From Devosia sp. 67-54 (GTDB lineage Bacteria; Pseudomonadota; Alphaproteobacteria; Rhizobiales; Devosiaceae): a DNA stretch of 64,000 nt. Both the position numbers and the translations under genes were made by a program. Position 1 is the stretch's first letter; every line of letters begins with the position of its first letter. Positions 26,958-34,776 of the stretch are shown here, one piece after another. Location: assembly GCF_001899075.1 (NCBI RefSeq), contig NZ_MKVA01000005.1, positions 124,001-188,000 of the forward strand. The letters are read 5' to 3'. A model generated the notes under the pieces. It saw nothing but the letters and a program-made list of their open reading frames with translations. It was not told the DNA's origin and did no database searches.

Positions 26958-28012
26958 TTGATCCAGAAGGGGCTGGAGAGCCGGATGGCGGCGTTGGTGG
27001 CGCGCTCGGCATCGGAGGCCTGCTCCGAGGCGGCGGCGGAGTCGGCGGCGGGACGCAGGACCAGCGACAGCCGGCCCAGCGTGGTGGCGTTGATGATCAC
27101 CTCGGACTGCGTCGGGTCGAGCTCGAGGGTGGCGATGGCGCGGTCGGAGAAGGCCTGCGTGCTCGGGTCCTGGCTCTCGGCGTCGGCCGCGGCGGGGCCG
27201 GTGCCGAGCCGGGTGTTGATGGCGAGCACGCGGACATCGCGCAGGATGATGTGCGATTCCTGTGTCGCCGGGTCGCCATTGGCGGAGCGGGTCAGCACCA
27301 CGTCGACGTGGTCGTTGGGGACGACGAAGCCGCCCGACGCCGCCTCGGCGGCGATGGTGACGGAGACGGCGCGCATGCCGCTGGCGAGGATCGAGGAGAG
27401 GAAGCCGCCGCCGGCGGGCGCGAGCTTCTGCGCGACGATGGGGTCGCCGGCGACGAAATCGACGCGGGCGACGGCGCCTTCGGTCCTGGCGAGGGCGTCG
27501 GGGTCGGCCGTGGCGGTGATGAAGTCGGGCCGCAGCGCGGTGTCGGGCCAATCCTGCCATTGCAGCGACTTTTCGGTGAAGCGCTGGCCGGTGCCGATGG
27601 ACTGGGCGGCGACGAGGATGCGGGTGGTCGGGGCGGCCTGCTCGACCGGCATGACGGCGGTGGCCGCCGCGGCGGGCGTCGGCTGCTCGTACTGGCTGGC
27701 GAGGAAGGCGGCGGCACCGGCGGCGAGCACGGCGACGCCGATCAGCACGAGGCGGCTGGGCGGGATGGCGCGCGGCCAGTGCAGGCGGTCGCGCAGGCCG
27801 TTGAAATTGCGGTCCTCGACGCGGGCGATGACCGATTGCAGCGCTTCGGCGCGCAGCCGGTCCATGCCGCGCCGTTCGGTCTGGCGGCGGTCGGTGGATT
27901 GCCGGCGGTCGAGCGACGAGCCCGACGCCCACTCGACGTCGTAGCGCGCCGGCTGCGGCGGTCCGCTCTCGGATTTGGCAGCAGCAACAGTCTCAGTCCG
28001 CCGAAGCAACAA
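26954..28012 (-). CDS. cpaB: Tad pilus assembly protein CpaB/RcpC
   Basis: CpaB is an inner-membrane-anchored periplasmic protein of the Tad pilus. From TTG 28012 it has 352 residues: an unusual basic cytoplasmic segment with repeated Arg-Arg (about 1-85), one membrane helix (SRLVLIGVAVLAAGAAAFLA), then the SAF domain (ILVAAQSIGTGQRFTEKSLQ; GGFVVPNDHVDVVLTRSANG). Most CpaB proteins start close to the helix. An internal ATG at 27865 would shorten the extension, so the true start is uncertain. It heads the operon with cpaC. Confidence 0.85.
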   Translation of the reverse strand: MLLRRTETVAAAKSESGPPQPARYDVEWASGSSLDRRQSTDRRQTERRGMDRLRAEALQSVIARVEDRNFNGLRDRLHWPRAIPPSRLVLIGVAVLAAGAAAFLASQYEQPTPAAAATAVMPVEQAAPTTRILVAAQSIGTGQRFTEKSLQWQDWPDTALRPDFITATADPDALARTEGAVARVDFVAGDPIVAQKLAPAGGGFLSSILASGMRAVSVTIAAEAASGGFVVPNDHVDVVLTRSANGDPATQESHIILRDVRVLAINTRLGTGPAAADAESQDPSTQAFSDRAIATLELDPTQSEVIINATTLGRLSLVLRPAADSAAASEQASDAERATNAAIRLSSPFWIK

Positions 28013-28188
28013 TCCCTCGCTCGCAGCTCGTTCGCCCCACCAATCCGGCGGCTGCGCAGGCCGGTTCCGGCCAACCCGTCCTGTCTAGCGCGCAACAATG
28101 ACTGTCGTGGTTCCAAAGCCATGACAGTTTGAGGGATTGCGGAAAGGGGTGGTTAAGGGAGGGGAGGGGGGCATGGTCTTTCCCGATC

Positions 28189-28214
28189 GTCATTCCCGCG
28201 CAGGCGGGAATGAC
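28189..28214. repeat. REP palindrome, ATTCCCGC family
   Basis: GTCATTCCCGC, centre GCAG, GCGGGAATGAC is a perfect palindrome. A partial unit ACGGGAATGAC follows 20 bases later. It lies between cpaB and the oxidoreductase gene, which converge on nothing else here. Confidence 0.8.
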
Positions 28215-28283
28215 GATGTGGAGAACGGGAATGACGATATGAAAGAACCCGAGATGCGAGCGCCGGTGGCTTGACTGCGGGGG

Positions 28284-29657
28284 TCAGGCGTCGGCTGGAG
28301 CGATGTTCTGGTTGAGGCGGAAGAGGTTGGTGGGGTCGTATTGGCGCTTGACCAGGCGCAGGCGGTCCCAGATGGCGCCGGGATAGGCGCTGCGGATGCG
28401 CTCGTGGCCCTCGGCCATGAGGAAGTTCACATAGGCGCCCTGCGTCTGCTGGGTGAGGTCGGCGCGGAAGCGGTCGACCCAGGCCTGCTGCTTCGCCTGG
28501 TCTTCGGGCGTGGTCCAGAAGGCCGCGAGGTTGACCATGATGGCGGCCTCGCGGTGGCCGTAGGCGGTGGCGTCGGCGGGCACGCGGGCAGACGCGCCGC
28601 CGAGGACGCGGATCTGGGCGACACGGAACACGGCGTCGCTCTGGTCCAGCCGGTCGATGATGGTTCGGGCTTCGCTGAGACCGATGTGGTCCATGAACAT
28701 GTTCCGCGCCACCGCCGTCGGATGATAGTCGGGGTCCTCGGGCGGATACATCTGGGTGTAGGGGCCGGGCTTGACGAAATCGGCGTAGGGCCTGGCCAGC
28801 GCGCGGAACGGGGCGAGGGCGCGCTGCGCGTCGGCGTCGGGGCCGGCGAAGGCCAGCATGCCGAGGATCACCAGCTTGCCGTGCAGCTCGGGCGGCAGGA
28901 ACGGCATGGGCGGCGCCGGCATGACGTTGGCGATGGTCGAAAGCTCGTCGGGCGCGTTCTCGGCGGCGGCGACGAAGCCGGCGAGGGTCTCGGCGGTGGC
29001 GGGCAGGCAGAGCATGCCGCCGGTGAATGCGGGCAATTCGGCGAGCGCGTAAGTGAGGCTGGTGACGACGCCGAAATTGCCGCCGCCGCCGCGCAGGGCC
29101 CAGAACAGCTCGGGATTGTCGGTGGCGCTGGCGGTGAGCCGGCGGCCGTCGGCAATGACGATCTCGGCGGCCAGCAGGGAGTCGATGGTCAGCCCCCATT
29201 TGCGCACCAGATAGCCGACGCCGCCACCCAGCGTGATGCCGCCGATGCCGACGCTGCCGGCGTCGCCGAAGCCGACGACGAGGTCGTGCGCGAGGGCGGC
29301 CCGGGTGACGGCGATGGCGGTGGCGCCGGACTCGGCGGTGAGGGTCTTTTGCGCCGGATCGACGGCGATGGCCGTCATGTCGCGCAGATCGAGGACGAGG
29401 CCGCCTTCGGTGGTGGAGTGGCCGGCATTGGAGTGGCCGCCGGAGCGGACGGCGAGTTCGATGCCGGTGTCGCGGGCGACATCGACGACGCGCTGCACGT
29501 CGGCGACGGTGCGGGCGCGGGCGATGAGGCCGGGATGCCTGTCGTAGCCGCCGTACATGACGGTGCGGGCGGTGTCGTAGGCCGCATCGGCGGGGTGGAT
29601 GAGGGTGCCGGAGAAGCCGGTGCGCAGCGCGGCGATGACATCATCGATCTTGGTCAT
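28284..29657 (-). CDS. FAD-linked oxidoreductase, berberine bridge enzyme-like
   Basis: A 457-residue flavoenzyme with the PCMH-type FAD domain (residues about 40-210: VRSGGHSNAGHSTTEGGLVL; GSVGIGGITLGGGVGYLVRK) and a C-terminal BBE end (YPGAIWDRLRLVKRQYDPTN; LFRLNQNIAP). The histidine in GGHS can bind FAD covalently. The cysteine that forms the second link in many relatives is absent: the segment reads FGDAGSVG. Relatives oxidise sugars or aromatic alcohols. The substrate is unknown and there is no pathway context. Confidence 0.88.
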   Translation of the reverse strand: MTKIDDVIAALRTGFSGTLIHPADAAYDTARTVMYGGYDRHPGLIARARTVADVQRVVDVARDTGIELAVRSGGHSNAGHSTTEGGLVLDLRDMTAIAVDPAQKTLTAESGATAIAVTRAALAHDLVVGFGDAGSVGIGGITLGGGVGYLVRKWGLTIDSLLAAEIVIADGRRLTASATDNPELFWALRGGGGNFGVVTSLTYALAELPAFTGGMLCLPATAETLAGFVAAAENAPDELSTIANVMPAPPMPFLPPELHGKLVILGMLAFAGPDADAQRALAPFRALARPYADFVKPGPYTQMYPPEDPDYHPTAVARNMFMDHIGLSEARTIIDRLDQSDAVFRVAQIRVLGGASARVPADATAYGHREAAIMVNLAAFWTTPEDQAKQQAWVDRFRADLTQQTQGAYVNFLMAEGHERIRSAYPGAIWDRLRLVKRQYDPTNLFRLNQNIAPADA

Positions 29658-29746
29658 GGTCGTTCCTTCGTGGTCGTTCGTGGATACGACGCACGGGGAG
29701 GGGGCAAATCGACAAAGCGGGAGATTTTCGTGAGATCGTGCGACGG

Positions 29747-30000
29747 CCCCTCACCCGCCTCGCTGCGCGAGGCACCCTCTCCCCGGAGGGGAGAGGGGAG
29801 GCCGGGGTGACTGCAGGATTCTCTTGCGCTCTGGCCGAGCGATCCCGAGGGGGCTCGTTCGGCCAACCGCCGGGCTCCCCGGAGGGGAGAGGGGAGGCCG
29901 GGGTGACTGCGGGATTCTCTTGCGCTCTGGCCGAGCGATCCCGAGGGGGCTCGTTCGGCCAACCGCCGGGGGCTCCCCGGAGGGGAGAGGGGAGGTCGGG
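29747..30000. repeat. Compound palindromic repeat block
   Basis: The block holds CTCGCTGCGCGAG, then three CCCGGAGGGGAGAGGGGAGG units, alternating with two copies (29829 and 29925) of a 42-base hairpin that starts CTCTGGCCGAGCGATCCCGA and ends TCGTTCGGCCAACCGC. The unit is duplicated head to tail with a period of about 96 bases. It fills the 355-base gap between two leftward genes. Confidence 0.8.
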
Positions 30001-30012
30001 TGATTGCGGGGG

Positions 30013-31170
30013 TTACTCGAACCAGGTGGTGCCGGGGTATTGGTGGGCGCGGGCGACCTCTTCGTCGAGCTCGAGGCCGATGCCGGGGCGGTCGGTGAGG
30101 GCGATGCGGCCGTTGCGGATGATGTCGCGCTTGTCTGTGATGATGGTGCTCCAATAGTCGCGGTGGAACCAGTGGAATTCGAGCACGAGGAAATTGGGCA
30201 CGCTGGCGCAGACATGGGCGGAGGCCATGGTGCCGATGGGCGACGACACGTTGTGCGGCGCGAAGGGCATGTAATAGGTCTCGGCCAGGTTGGCGATCTT
30301 GCGGCATTCGCTCAGCCCGCCGCATTTGGGGATGTCGGGCATGATGATGTCGACGGCGTGCTTTTCGATGAGGTCGCGGAAGCCGTGGCGGAGGTAGAGG
30401 TTCTCGCCGGCGCAGATGGGGGTGGCGGTGGCGGCGGTGATCTCGCGCATGGTGTCGACGTTCTCGGGCGGCACCGGCTCTTCGAGCCACATCAGCTTGA
30501 GCGGCTCGAGGTCGCGGGCGAGGCGGATGGCGGAGTGCTTGTCGAGGCGGGTGTGGAGGTCGGCGGCGACATCGATCGAGGGGCCGGCGGCGGCGACGAC
30601 CATCTCGGCGAGGCGGACCATGCGGTCGTGCTCCCAGCGGCTGGGCGTCATGTTGAAGCGGTCCTTCTCGAAGCCTTCGACCTCGCTGCCGTGGTGGCCA
30701 TAGGCGAAGATGTCGAGGTCGATCTTGAGGGCGGTGAAGCCGGCCTCGAGCACCTCGTCGATGACGCGGCGGATCTCGTCCATGTCCATGCCGGGCTCGA
30801 CCTCGCAGTCGCAATAGACGCGGACGTCGTCGCGGAACTTGCCGCCGAGCAGCTCGTAGACCGGCGTTCTGAGAGCCTTGCCCTTGACGTCCCACAGCGC
30901 GATCTCGATGCCGGTGAGGGCGGTGATGAGGGCGCCGGCGAAGCCGCCCTCGAAGACGAGGCCGCGGCGCAGCTCCTCGAACAGGGCGTCGATGGCGAAG
31001 GGATCGCGGCCGACCAGTTTTGGCGCCAGCTCGTTGATGATGGCGATCGCCTGGTGGCCGCCATGCACGCATTCGCCCAGCCCGGTGATGCCGGCATCGG
31101 TCTCGATGCGGACCCACAGATGCATGCAATGGCCGCTGCTGGCGGCGGTCTTGACCGATGTAATCTGCAT
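30013..31170 (-). CDS. Enolase-superfamily acid-sugar dehydratase
   Basis: The 385-residue protein has the enolase-type capping domain and a barrel with three metal ligands: Asp in IDVAADLHTRLDK, Glu in LMWLEEPVPPE and Glu in TPICAGENLYLRHG. A histidine in PFAPHNVSSPIGTMASAH is placed as the general acid of galactonate/mannonate-type dehydratases. The most probable role is dehydration of a sugar acid, though annotation tools will call it mandelate racemase/muconate cyclase family. The substrate cannot be fixed. No transporter or aldolase gene is adjacent. Confidence 0.87.
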   Translation of the reverse strand: MQITSVKTAASSGHCMHLWVRIETDAGITGLGECVHGGHQAIAIINELAPKLVGRDPFAIDALFEELRRGLVFEGGFAGALITALTGIEIALWDVKGKALRTPVYELLGGKFRDDVRVYCDCEVEPGMDMDEIRRVIDEVLEAGFTALKIDLDIFAYGHHGSEVEGFEKDRFNMTPSRWEHDRMVRLAEMVVAAAGPSIDVAADLHTRLDKHSAIRLARDLEPLKLMWLEEPVPPENVDTMREITAATATPICAGENLYLRHGFRDLIEKHAVDIIMPDIPKCGGLSECRKIANLAETYYMPFAPHNVSSPIGTMASAHVCASVPNFLVLEFHWFHRDYWSTIITDKRDIIRNGRIALTDRPGIGLELDEEVARAHQYPGTTWFE

Positions 31171-31258
31171 TGTCGCCCCTCCCGCCGCGATGTTTCCGCG
31201 GCCGCACGGAGCTTAGAGTGAGGTACGTACCTCCGTCCAGTGCGGCGATGCCGGCGCG

Positions 31259-31504
31259 CTATCGGCCGCGGCCGTCGAGGTTTTCGGTGGTGAGCGACAG
31301 GGACAGGCGGACGGGGCCTTCGCCGTGGTCGCGGACGAGGATTTCGAGGCCCTGGTCGCCGCCATGCGCCAGGGCGTCGCGGTTCATCTCGGCCAGGGTG
31401 CGGCGGGCTTCCTGCACGGCGGTCTGCAGATCCGGAAATTCCAGCCCCGTATCGTCGCGGTGCAGGCCCTGATCATCGCGAATGTCGAAGAAGTAGATCG
31501 GCAC
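31259..31504 (-). CDS. DUF6894-type small protein
   Basis: An 81-residue protein beginning MPIYFFDIRDDQGLHRDDTG and continuing FPDLQTAVQEARRTLAEMNR, a form common in short rhizobial proteins of unknown role. It ends with a strand pair LEILVRDHGEGPVRLSLSLT. It lies directly after a Crp/Fnr gene on the same strand, 7 bases away, so it is probably cotranscribed with that regulator. Confidence 0.8.
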   Translation of the reverse strand: MPIYFFDIRDDQGLHRDDTGLEFPDLQTAVQEARRTLAEMNRDALAHGGDQGLEILVRDHGEGPVRLSLSLTTENLDGRGR

Positions 31505-31511
31505 GACGTCC

Positions 31512-32243
31512 TCATCGCGGTTCTTGCTGGAGATGCAGGTAACGGGAATCGAACTCGGCGCGCCGCTGCAGGCGCGGCCAGTCGAGGACGTGAATCTTGT
31601 GGTTGTGCCAGGTCAGCAGGTTCTCGCTGCGCAGTTCCTGCAGCACGCGGTTGACGTGCACCGCCGAGATGCCGAGCGCGTCGCCCAGCTCGACCTGGGT
31701 GATGGGCAGCACGAAGCTGTCGCCGTCGATCAGGCCGACGACGCCCAGGCGGACATAGAGCTCGCAGACGAGGTGCGCGAGCTGGGCGCTGGCGGAGCGG
31801 CGGCCCATGGCGACGATCCATTCGCGATGGATGGCGCTGTCGAGCAGCGTCATCAGCCACAGCACGCGCGTCAGGTGCGGGAAGCGCTCGGTGATCTCGG
31901 TGAGGCCGCGGTGCGGAAAGGTGACGATGCGGCAGGCCGAGAGCGCGCCGACGGAGTGATCCATCTCCTTGAGCACGAAGCTGTGCAGGTCGACGAAGTC
32001 ACCGGGGACGTGGATGGCGGTGATCTGGCGCTGGCCGTCGCTCAGCACGCGGTAGCGGGTGGTGAAGCCGGAGACGACCAGCGTCGAGCGGTCGGGGCGG
32101 TCGCCTTCGCGCACCAGATCGGCGCCGGCGGGAATTTCGGCCTCGCCGCCGGCCGCGGCGGAGAGCGCGTCGCGCTCGGCGGCGGAGATGACGTCGCGCA
32201 GCGCCAATTTGCGGAAAAACCGGTCGAGGGACGGGTGGGTCAT
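31512..32243 (-). CDS. Crp/Fnr-family transcriptional regulator
   Basis: A 243-residue regulator: cyclic-nucleotide-binding-like barrel (ADLVREGDRPDRSTLVVSGF; ITAIHVPGDFVDLHSFVLKE), long dimer helix, and C-terminal winged helix (LPITQVELGDALGISAVHVN followed by RVLQELRSENLLTWHNHKI). There are no Fnr-type cysteines, so oxygen sensing through an iron-sulfur cluster is unlikely. This subtype is abundant in Hyphomicrobiales and mostly uncharacterised. Confidence 0.88.
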   Translation of the reverse strand: MTHPSLDRFFRKLALRDVISAAERDALSAAAGGEAEIPAGADLVREGDRPDRSTLVVSGFTTRYRVLSDGQRQITAIHVPGDFVDLHSFVLKEMDHSVGALSACRIVTFPHRGLTEITERFPHLTRVLWLMTLLDSAIHREWIVAMGRRSASAQLAHLVCELYVRLGVVGLIDGDSFVLPITQVELGDALGISAVHVNRVLQELRSENLLTWHNHKIHVLDWPRLQRRAEFDSRYLHLQQEPR

Positions 32244-32331
32244 CCGCCGTCGAACGCGAGAACGGCGCGTCCCGTTCCGCGGCGCTAACATTGTTAAGTG
32301 TGCCCGGCGCGGGCGGCGGGCATGCCGGGGC

Positions 32332-32958
32332 ATGGACAACGGCAACGATCGAGACGAGCCGCGCCGGCGCACGCTGTCGGAGGCGACGACGGCGGCGCGC
32401 GAGGCGGGGCGGCTGGTCCGCGACATCAACGACAGGATCGGGCGGTGGCAGGCCGAAAGCGTGCGCCTCGCCACGACGGCGGAGCGCCTGCGGCGGAGCG
32501 GGCGGTCCGATCCGGGCCTGGTCGAGGCCATCGACGTGCTGGCCGCGCTGGTCGAGGGGCAGCGGCGGAATTTCGCCGCGACGCTGCAGACGCTGCCGGG
32601 CAGCGTGGTGCAGCACAGCCGGGTGCGCGACACCGAGCGGGCGCTGCGGATGGTGCTCGAGCGGCTGCAGGCGGCGCGGGGGGAAACGGGAACGGCCGCC
32701 ACCGCGTTGAGAGCGCAGCAAGGAGCAGCCGATGGTTGGCACACGACACAAGGACGAAACGGCGATCCGGCAGCGCGCCCACCAATTGTGGGAGCAGGCG
32801 GGTCGGCCGGAGGGACGCGACATGGAGTTCTGGACGCGGGCGGAGGTGAGCCTGGCGGCGCCGGAGCAGATGCAGGAAGTCAACGCCCCGCCGCCGAAGC
32901 CAGGCGCGACGGCGGCGCGGGCGAAGAAGCAATAGAGCCGCCCCCGCGCCTCTGCTAA
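32332..32958 (+). CDS. Hypothetical helical protein, 3' part overlaps another gene
   Basis: The frame begins MDNGNDRDEPRRRTLSEATT and shows a believable helical region to about residue 130 (AGRLVRDINDRIGRWQAESV; ALRMVLERLQAARG). After 32732 the same frame becomes glycine-alanine filler while a different frame encodes a clear DUF2934 protein. Either the gene truly extends through that overlap, or a frameshift has removed its natural stop. The function is unknown. Confidence 0.45.
   Translation: MDNGNDRDEPRRRTLSEATTAAREAGRLVRDINDRIGRWQAESVRLATTAERLRRSGRSDPGLVEAIDVLAALVEGQRRNFAATLQTLPGSVVQHSRVRDTERALRMVLERLQAARGETGTAATALRAQQGAADGWHTTQGRNGDPAARPPIVGAGGSAGGTRHGVLDAGGGEPGGAGADAGSQRPAAEARRDGGAGEEAIEPPPRLC
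32732..32935 (+). CDS. DUF2934 domain protein
   Basis: A 67-residue protein with AAGGAG seven bases upstream, containing the DUF2934 core DETAIRQRAHQLWEQAGRPE and GRDMEFWTRAEVSLA, then a basic alanine-proline tail. DUF2934 proteins are small, helical and common in alphaproteobacteria, often in stress contexts. It overlaps the 3' half of the preceding frame. Confidence 0.82.
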   Translation: MVGTRHKDETAIRQRAHQLWEQAGRPEGRDMEFWTRAEVSLAAPEQMQEVNAPPPKPGATAARAKKQ

Positions 32959-32982
32959 GCAGGCGCGTCGGAGGGGGCGTCG

Positions 32983-33330
32983 ATGCTGCGGTCGCTGCGC
33001 CAGGGCAATCTGCTGCTGGCCTTCATCCTGGAACTGGGCATGCTGGCGGCGTTCTGTTTCGCCGGCTGGAGCGTGGGCACGGTGCTGTGGCTCAAACTGG
33101 CGCTGGCGCTCGGCCTGCCGGCGGTGGCCATCGTGCTGTGGGCGGTGTGGGCGGCGCCGCGGGCGGGCAAGCGCCGGCTGAAGATGCCGGCGCTGCTGGT
33201 GTTCAAAATGGCGATGATGCTGGCCGCGACGGCCGCCTGGGTGGTGGCCGGGCAGGCCTTCATCGGCTCGATCTTCTGCGCGCTGGTGGCGATCAACGTG
33301 CTGGGGATGCTGGGGTTCAGGCAGTTCTGA
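32983..33330 (+). CDS. YrdB-family (DUF2568) membrane protein
   Basis: A 115-residue protein with four membrane helices, for example LAFILELGMLAAFCFAGWSV and MPALLVFKMAMMLAATAAWV, with the basic turn APRAGKRRLK between the second and third. Length and helix layout match YrdB/DUF2568 proteins, whose function is unknown. Confidence 0.8.
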   Translation: MLRSLRQGNLLLAFILELGMLAAFCFAGWSVGTVLWLKLALALGLPAVAIVLWAVWAAPRAGKRRLKMPALLVFKMAMMLAATAAWVVAGQAFIGSIFCALVAINVLGMLGFRQF

Positions 33331-33362
33331 GGGGGTTGCGCCGCTGGAATCGGTCGTGTCGT

Positions 33363-33422
33363 GCGTGGGGCCGCCCCCTCCACCAGCTTCGCTGGTCCCC
33401 CTCCCCCGCAAGCGGGAGAGGA
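33363..33422. repeat. Intergenic repeat, CCCCCTCCACC family
   Basis: A third copy of the element at 24149: GCCGCCCCCTCCACCAGC, TTCGCTGG, CCCCCTCCCCCGCAAGCGGG and AGAGGA. Here it sits between convergent yrdB and msrB. Confidence 0.7.
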
Positions 33423-33432
33423 GTCCCGACTG

Positions 33433-33843
33433 CTAGTTCGTGGTGGCGGGGGTGAAGTTCAGGGCGACGCCGTTGATGCAGTAGCGCAGGCCGGTGGGCG
33501 GGGGACCGTCGTTGAAGACGTGGCCGAGATGGCTGCCGCAGGTGGCGCAGTGGACTTCGGTGCGCAGCATGCCGTGGCTGCGGTCGGAGGTGGTCTCGGT
33601 GGCGCCGGGAATCGGCTCGTTGAAGCTGGGCCAGCCGGTGCCGCTCTCGAACTTCACCTTGCCCTCGAACAGCGGCGTGTCGCAGCCGGCGCAGGAGAAG
33701 GTGCCGGGGCGCTTCTCGACCAGCAGAGCGCAGGTGCCGGGACGCTCGGTGCCGTGCTCGCGCATGATGTAGTACTGCTCGGGGGTCAGGCGGGCGCGCC
33801 ACTCGGCGTCGGTGTGGGTGACGGGATAGGTCTTGGCGTCCAT
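33433..33843 (-). CDS. msrB: Peptide methionine-(R)-S-oxide reductase MsrB
   Basis: MsrB repairs oxidised methionine (R form) in proteins. The 136-residue protein has two zinc CxxC pairs (SCAGC and HCATC), the substrate-pocket FESGTGWPSFNEPI, HLGHVFNDGPPPTGLRYCIN with the catalytic cysteine, and GVALNFTPA. There is no signal peptide, so it is cytoplasmic. The length matches stand-alone MsrB. Confidence 0.95.
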   Translation of the reverse strand: MDAKTYPVTHTDAEWRARLTPEQYYIMREHGTERPGTCALLVEKRPGTFSCAGCDTPLFEGKVKFESGTGWPSFNEPIPGATETTSDRSHGMLRTEVHCATCGSHLGHVFNDGPPPTGLRYCINGVALNFTPATTN

Positions 33844-33984
33844 CGCGGAATCTCCGTTGCGTTGCCGCCAATGTAGGAAGTTCCGGGGCAAATAAAAACG
33901 CCGTGCGGCGAACACGGCGGTTCAGGATGTCGGGAGGCGGCGGTGAGGCGGGTGCTGACGGCACCGGCAGGAATTTTTCCCGGG

Positions 33985-34026
33985 CTCTGGCCGAGCGAGC
34001 CCGGGAGCGCTCGTTCGGCCAACCGC
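33985..34026. repeat. Single copy of the 42-base hairpin repeat
   Basis: CTCTGGCCGAGCGAGCCCGG, AGCGC, TCGTTCGGCCAACCGC: the same family as in 29747-30000 and 45627-45806, here alone between msrB and an SH3/crystallin-like gene. The stem is about 15 bp with a short loop. Confidence 0.75.
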
Positions 34027-34041
34027 GGTAGGGGTAGGGGG

Positions 34042-34626
34042 TCAGTAGACCCGGATCGAGGAGATGGCGCCGCTGAGCAGGCCTTCGAGGCGGGGCTTCG
34101 ATTGATTGAGGATGACGCAATAGCTGCGGAAATTGCGGTCGCGGCAGGCCAGCGCGCTGCCGGTGCCGGTGATCCTGACCGAGCGGAAGGCGTTGTCGGC
34201 GCCGGCGAGGTAGAGGTCCTTCACGGTGTGGCCGGCGCCGTAGCAATAGGCGGCACCGGTGTAGTTGGTGCCGGTGTAGAAGCAGACGCCGCCGCCATAG
34301 GTGACGGGGAGCTTCGGCACGTTGACGAAGGCGCGCCAGGGGCCCTGGCCGAAGCTGATGTTGTCGAGCGACATCCAGCCGATGTCGGATTTGGTGTGGA
34401 TCAGGCACCACAACTGGCTGCAGCGGTCGACGCGGATGCGGATGCCGGCCTCGACGTGGCCGGTGACGGGGTATTTGACGCCGGGGCCGTGGTAGAGCAC
34501 GCCGCTGTAATTGGTCCAGCCATCGGTGGTCCAGCCGGCGCTGCCGCGAGGCTGTACGGCCGCGGCGGGCAGAGCGAGCGAAAGCGCCAGGATGGCGCCG
34601 GCGACGAGACGGGCAAGAACAGACAT
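34042..34626 (-). CDS. Secreted SH3 plus beta/gamma-crystallin-like protein
   Basis: A 194-residue exported protein: signal peptide to about residue 24, an SH3-like domain (VLYHGPGVKYPVTGHVEAGI; CSQLWCLIHTKSDIGWMSLD), then a beta/gamma-crystallin-type (peptidase inhibitor I36-like) Greek-key domain (VCFYTGTNYTGAAYCYGAGH; ADNAFRSVRITG; SGAISSIRVY). Paired cysteines suggest disulfides outside the cytoplasm. It is the shorter paralog of the next gene. The ligand is unknown. Confidence 0.78.
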   Translation of the reverse strand: MSVLARLVAGAILALSLALPAAAVQPRGSAGWTTDGWTNYSGVLYHGPGVKYPVTGHVEAGIRIRVDRCSQLWCLIHTKSDIGWMSLDNISFGQGPWRAFVNVPKLPVTYGGGVCFYTGTNYTGAAYCYGAGHTVKDLYLAGADNAFRSVRITGTGSALACRDRNFRSYCVILNQSKPRLEGLLSGAISSIRVY

Positions 34627-34776
34627 CGGACCCTCGGTAACCGCAATCACGGCAAACCCTAGCGGGTCGGGGCGGAGGCCGGAAGGGCCCAGTTGCCACA
34701 GTTCCCAAAAACCAGAGGGGCGCCGCGCAAATCGCGCAGCGCCCCATCTCGTCAAACGTGCCAGATGTGGAGGTCC

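Noticed and set aside
25797-27944. Long plus-strand open frame of 715 codons
   Set aside because: Mirror of the cpaC and cpaB coding regions; not protein-like.
29747-30000. Insertion sequence remnant
   Set aside because: No transposase fragment or target duplication; the block is explained by alternating known palindromes.
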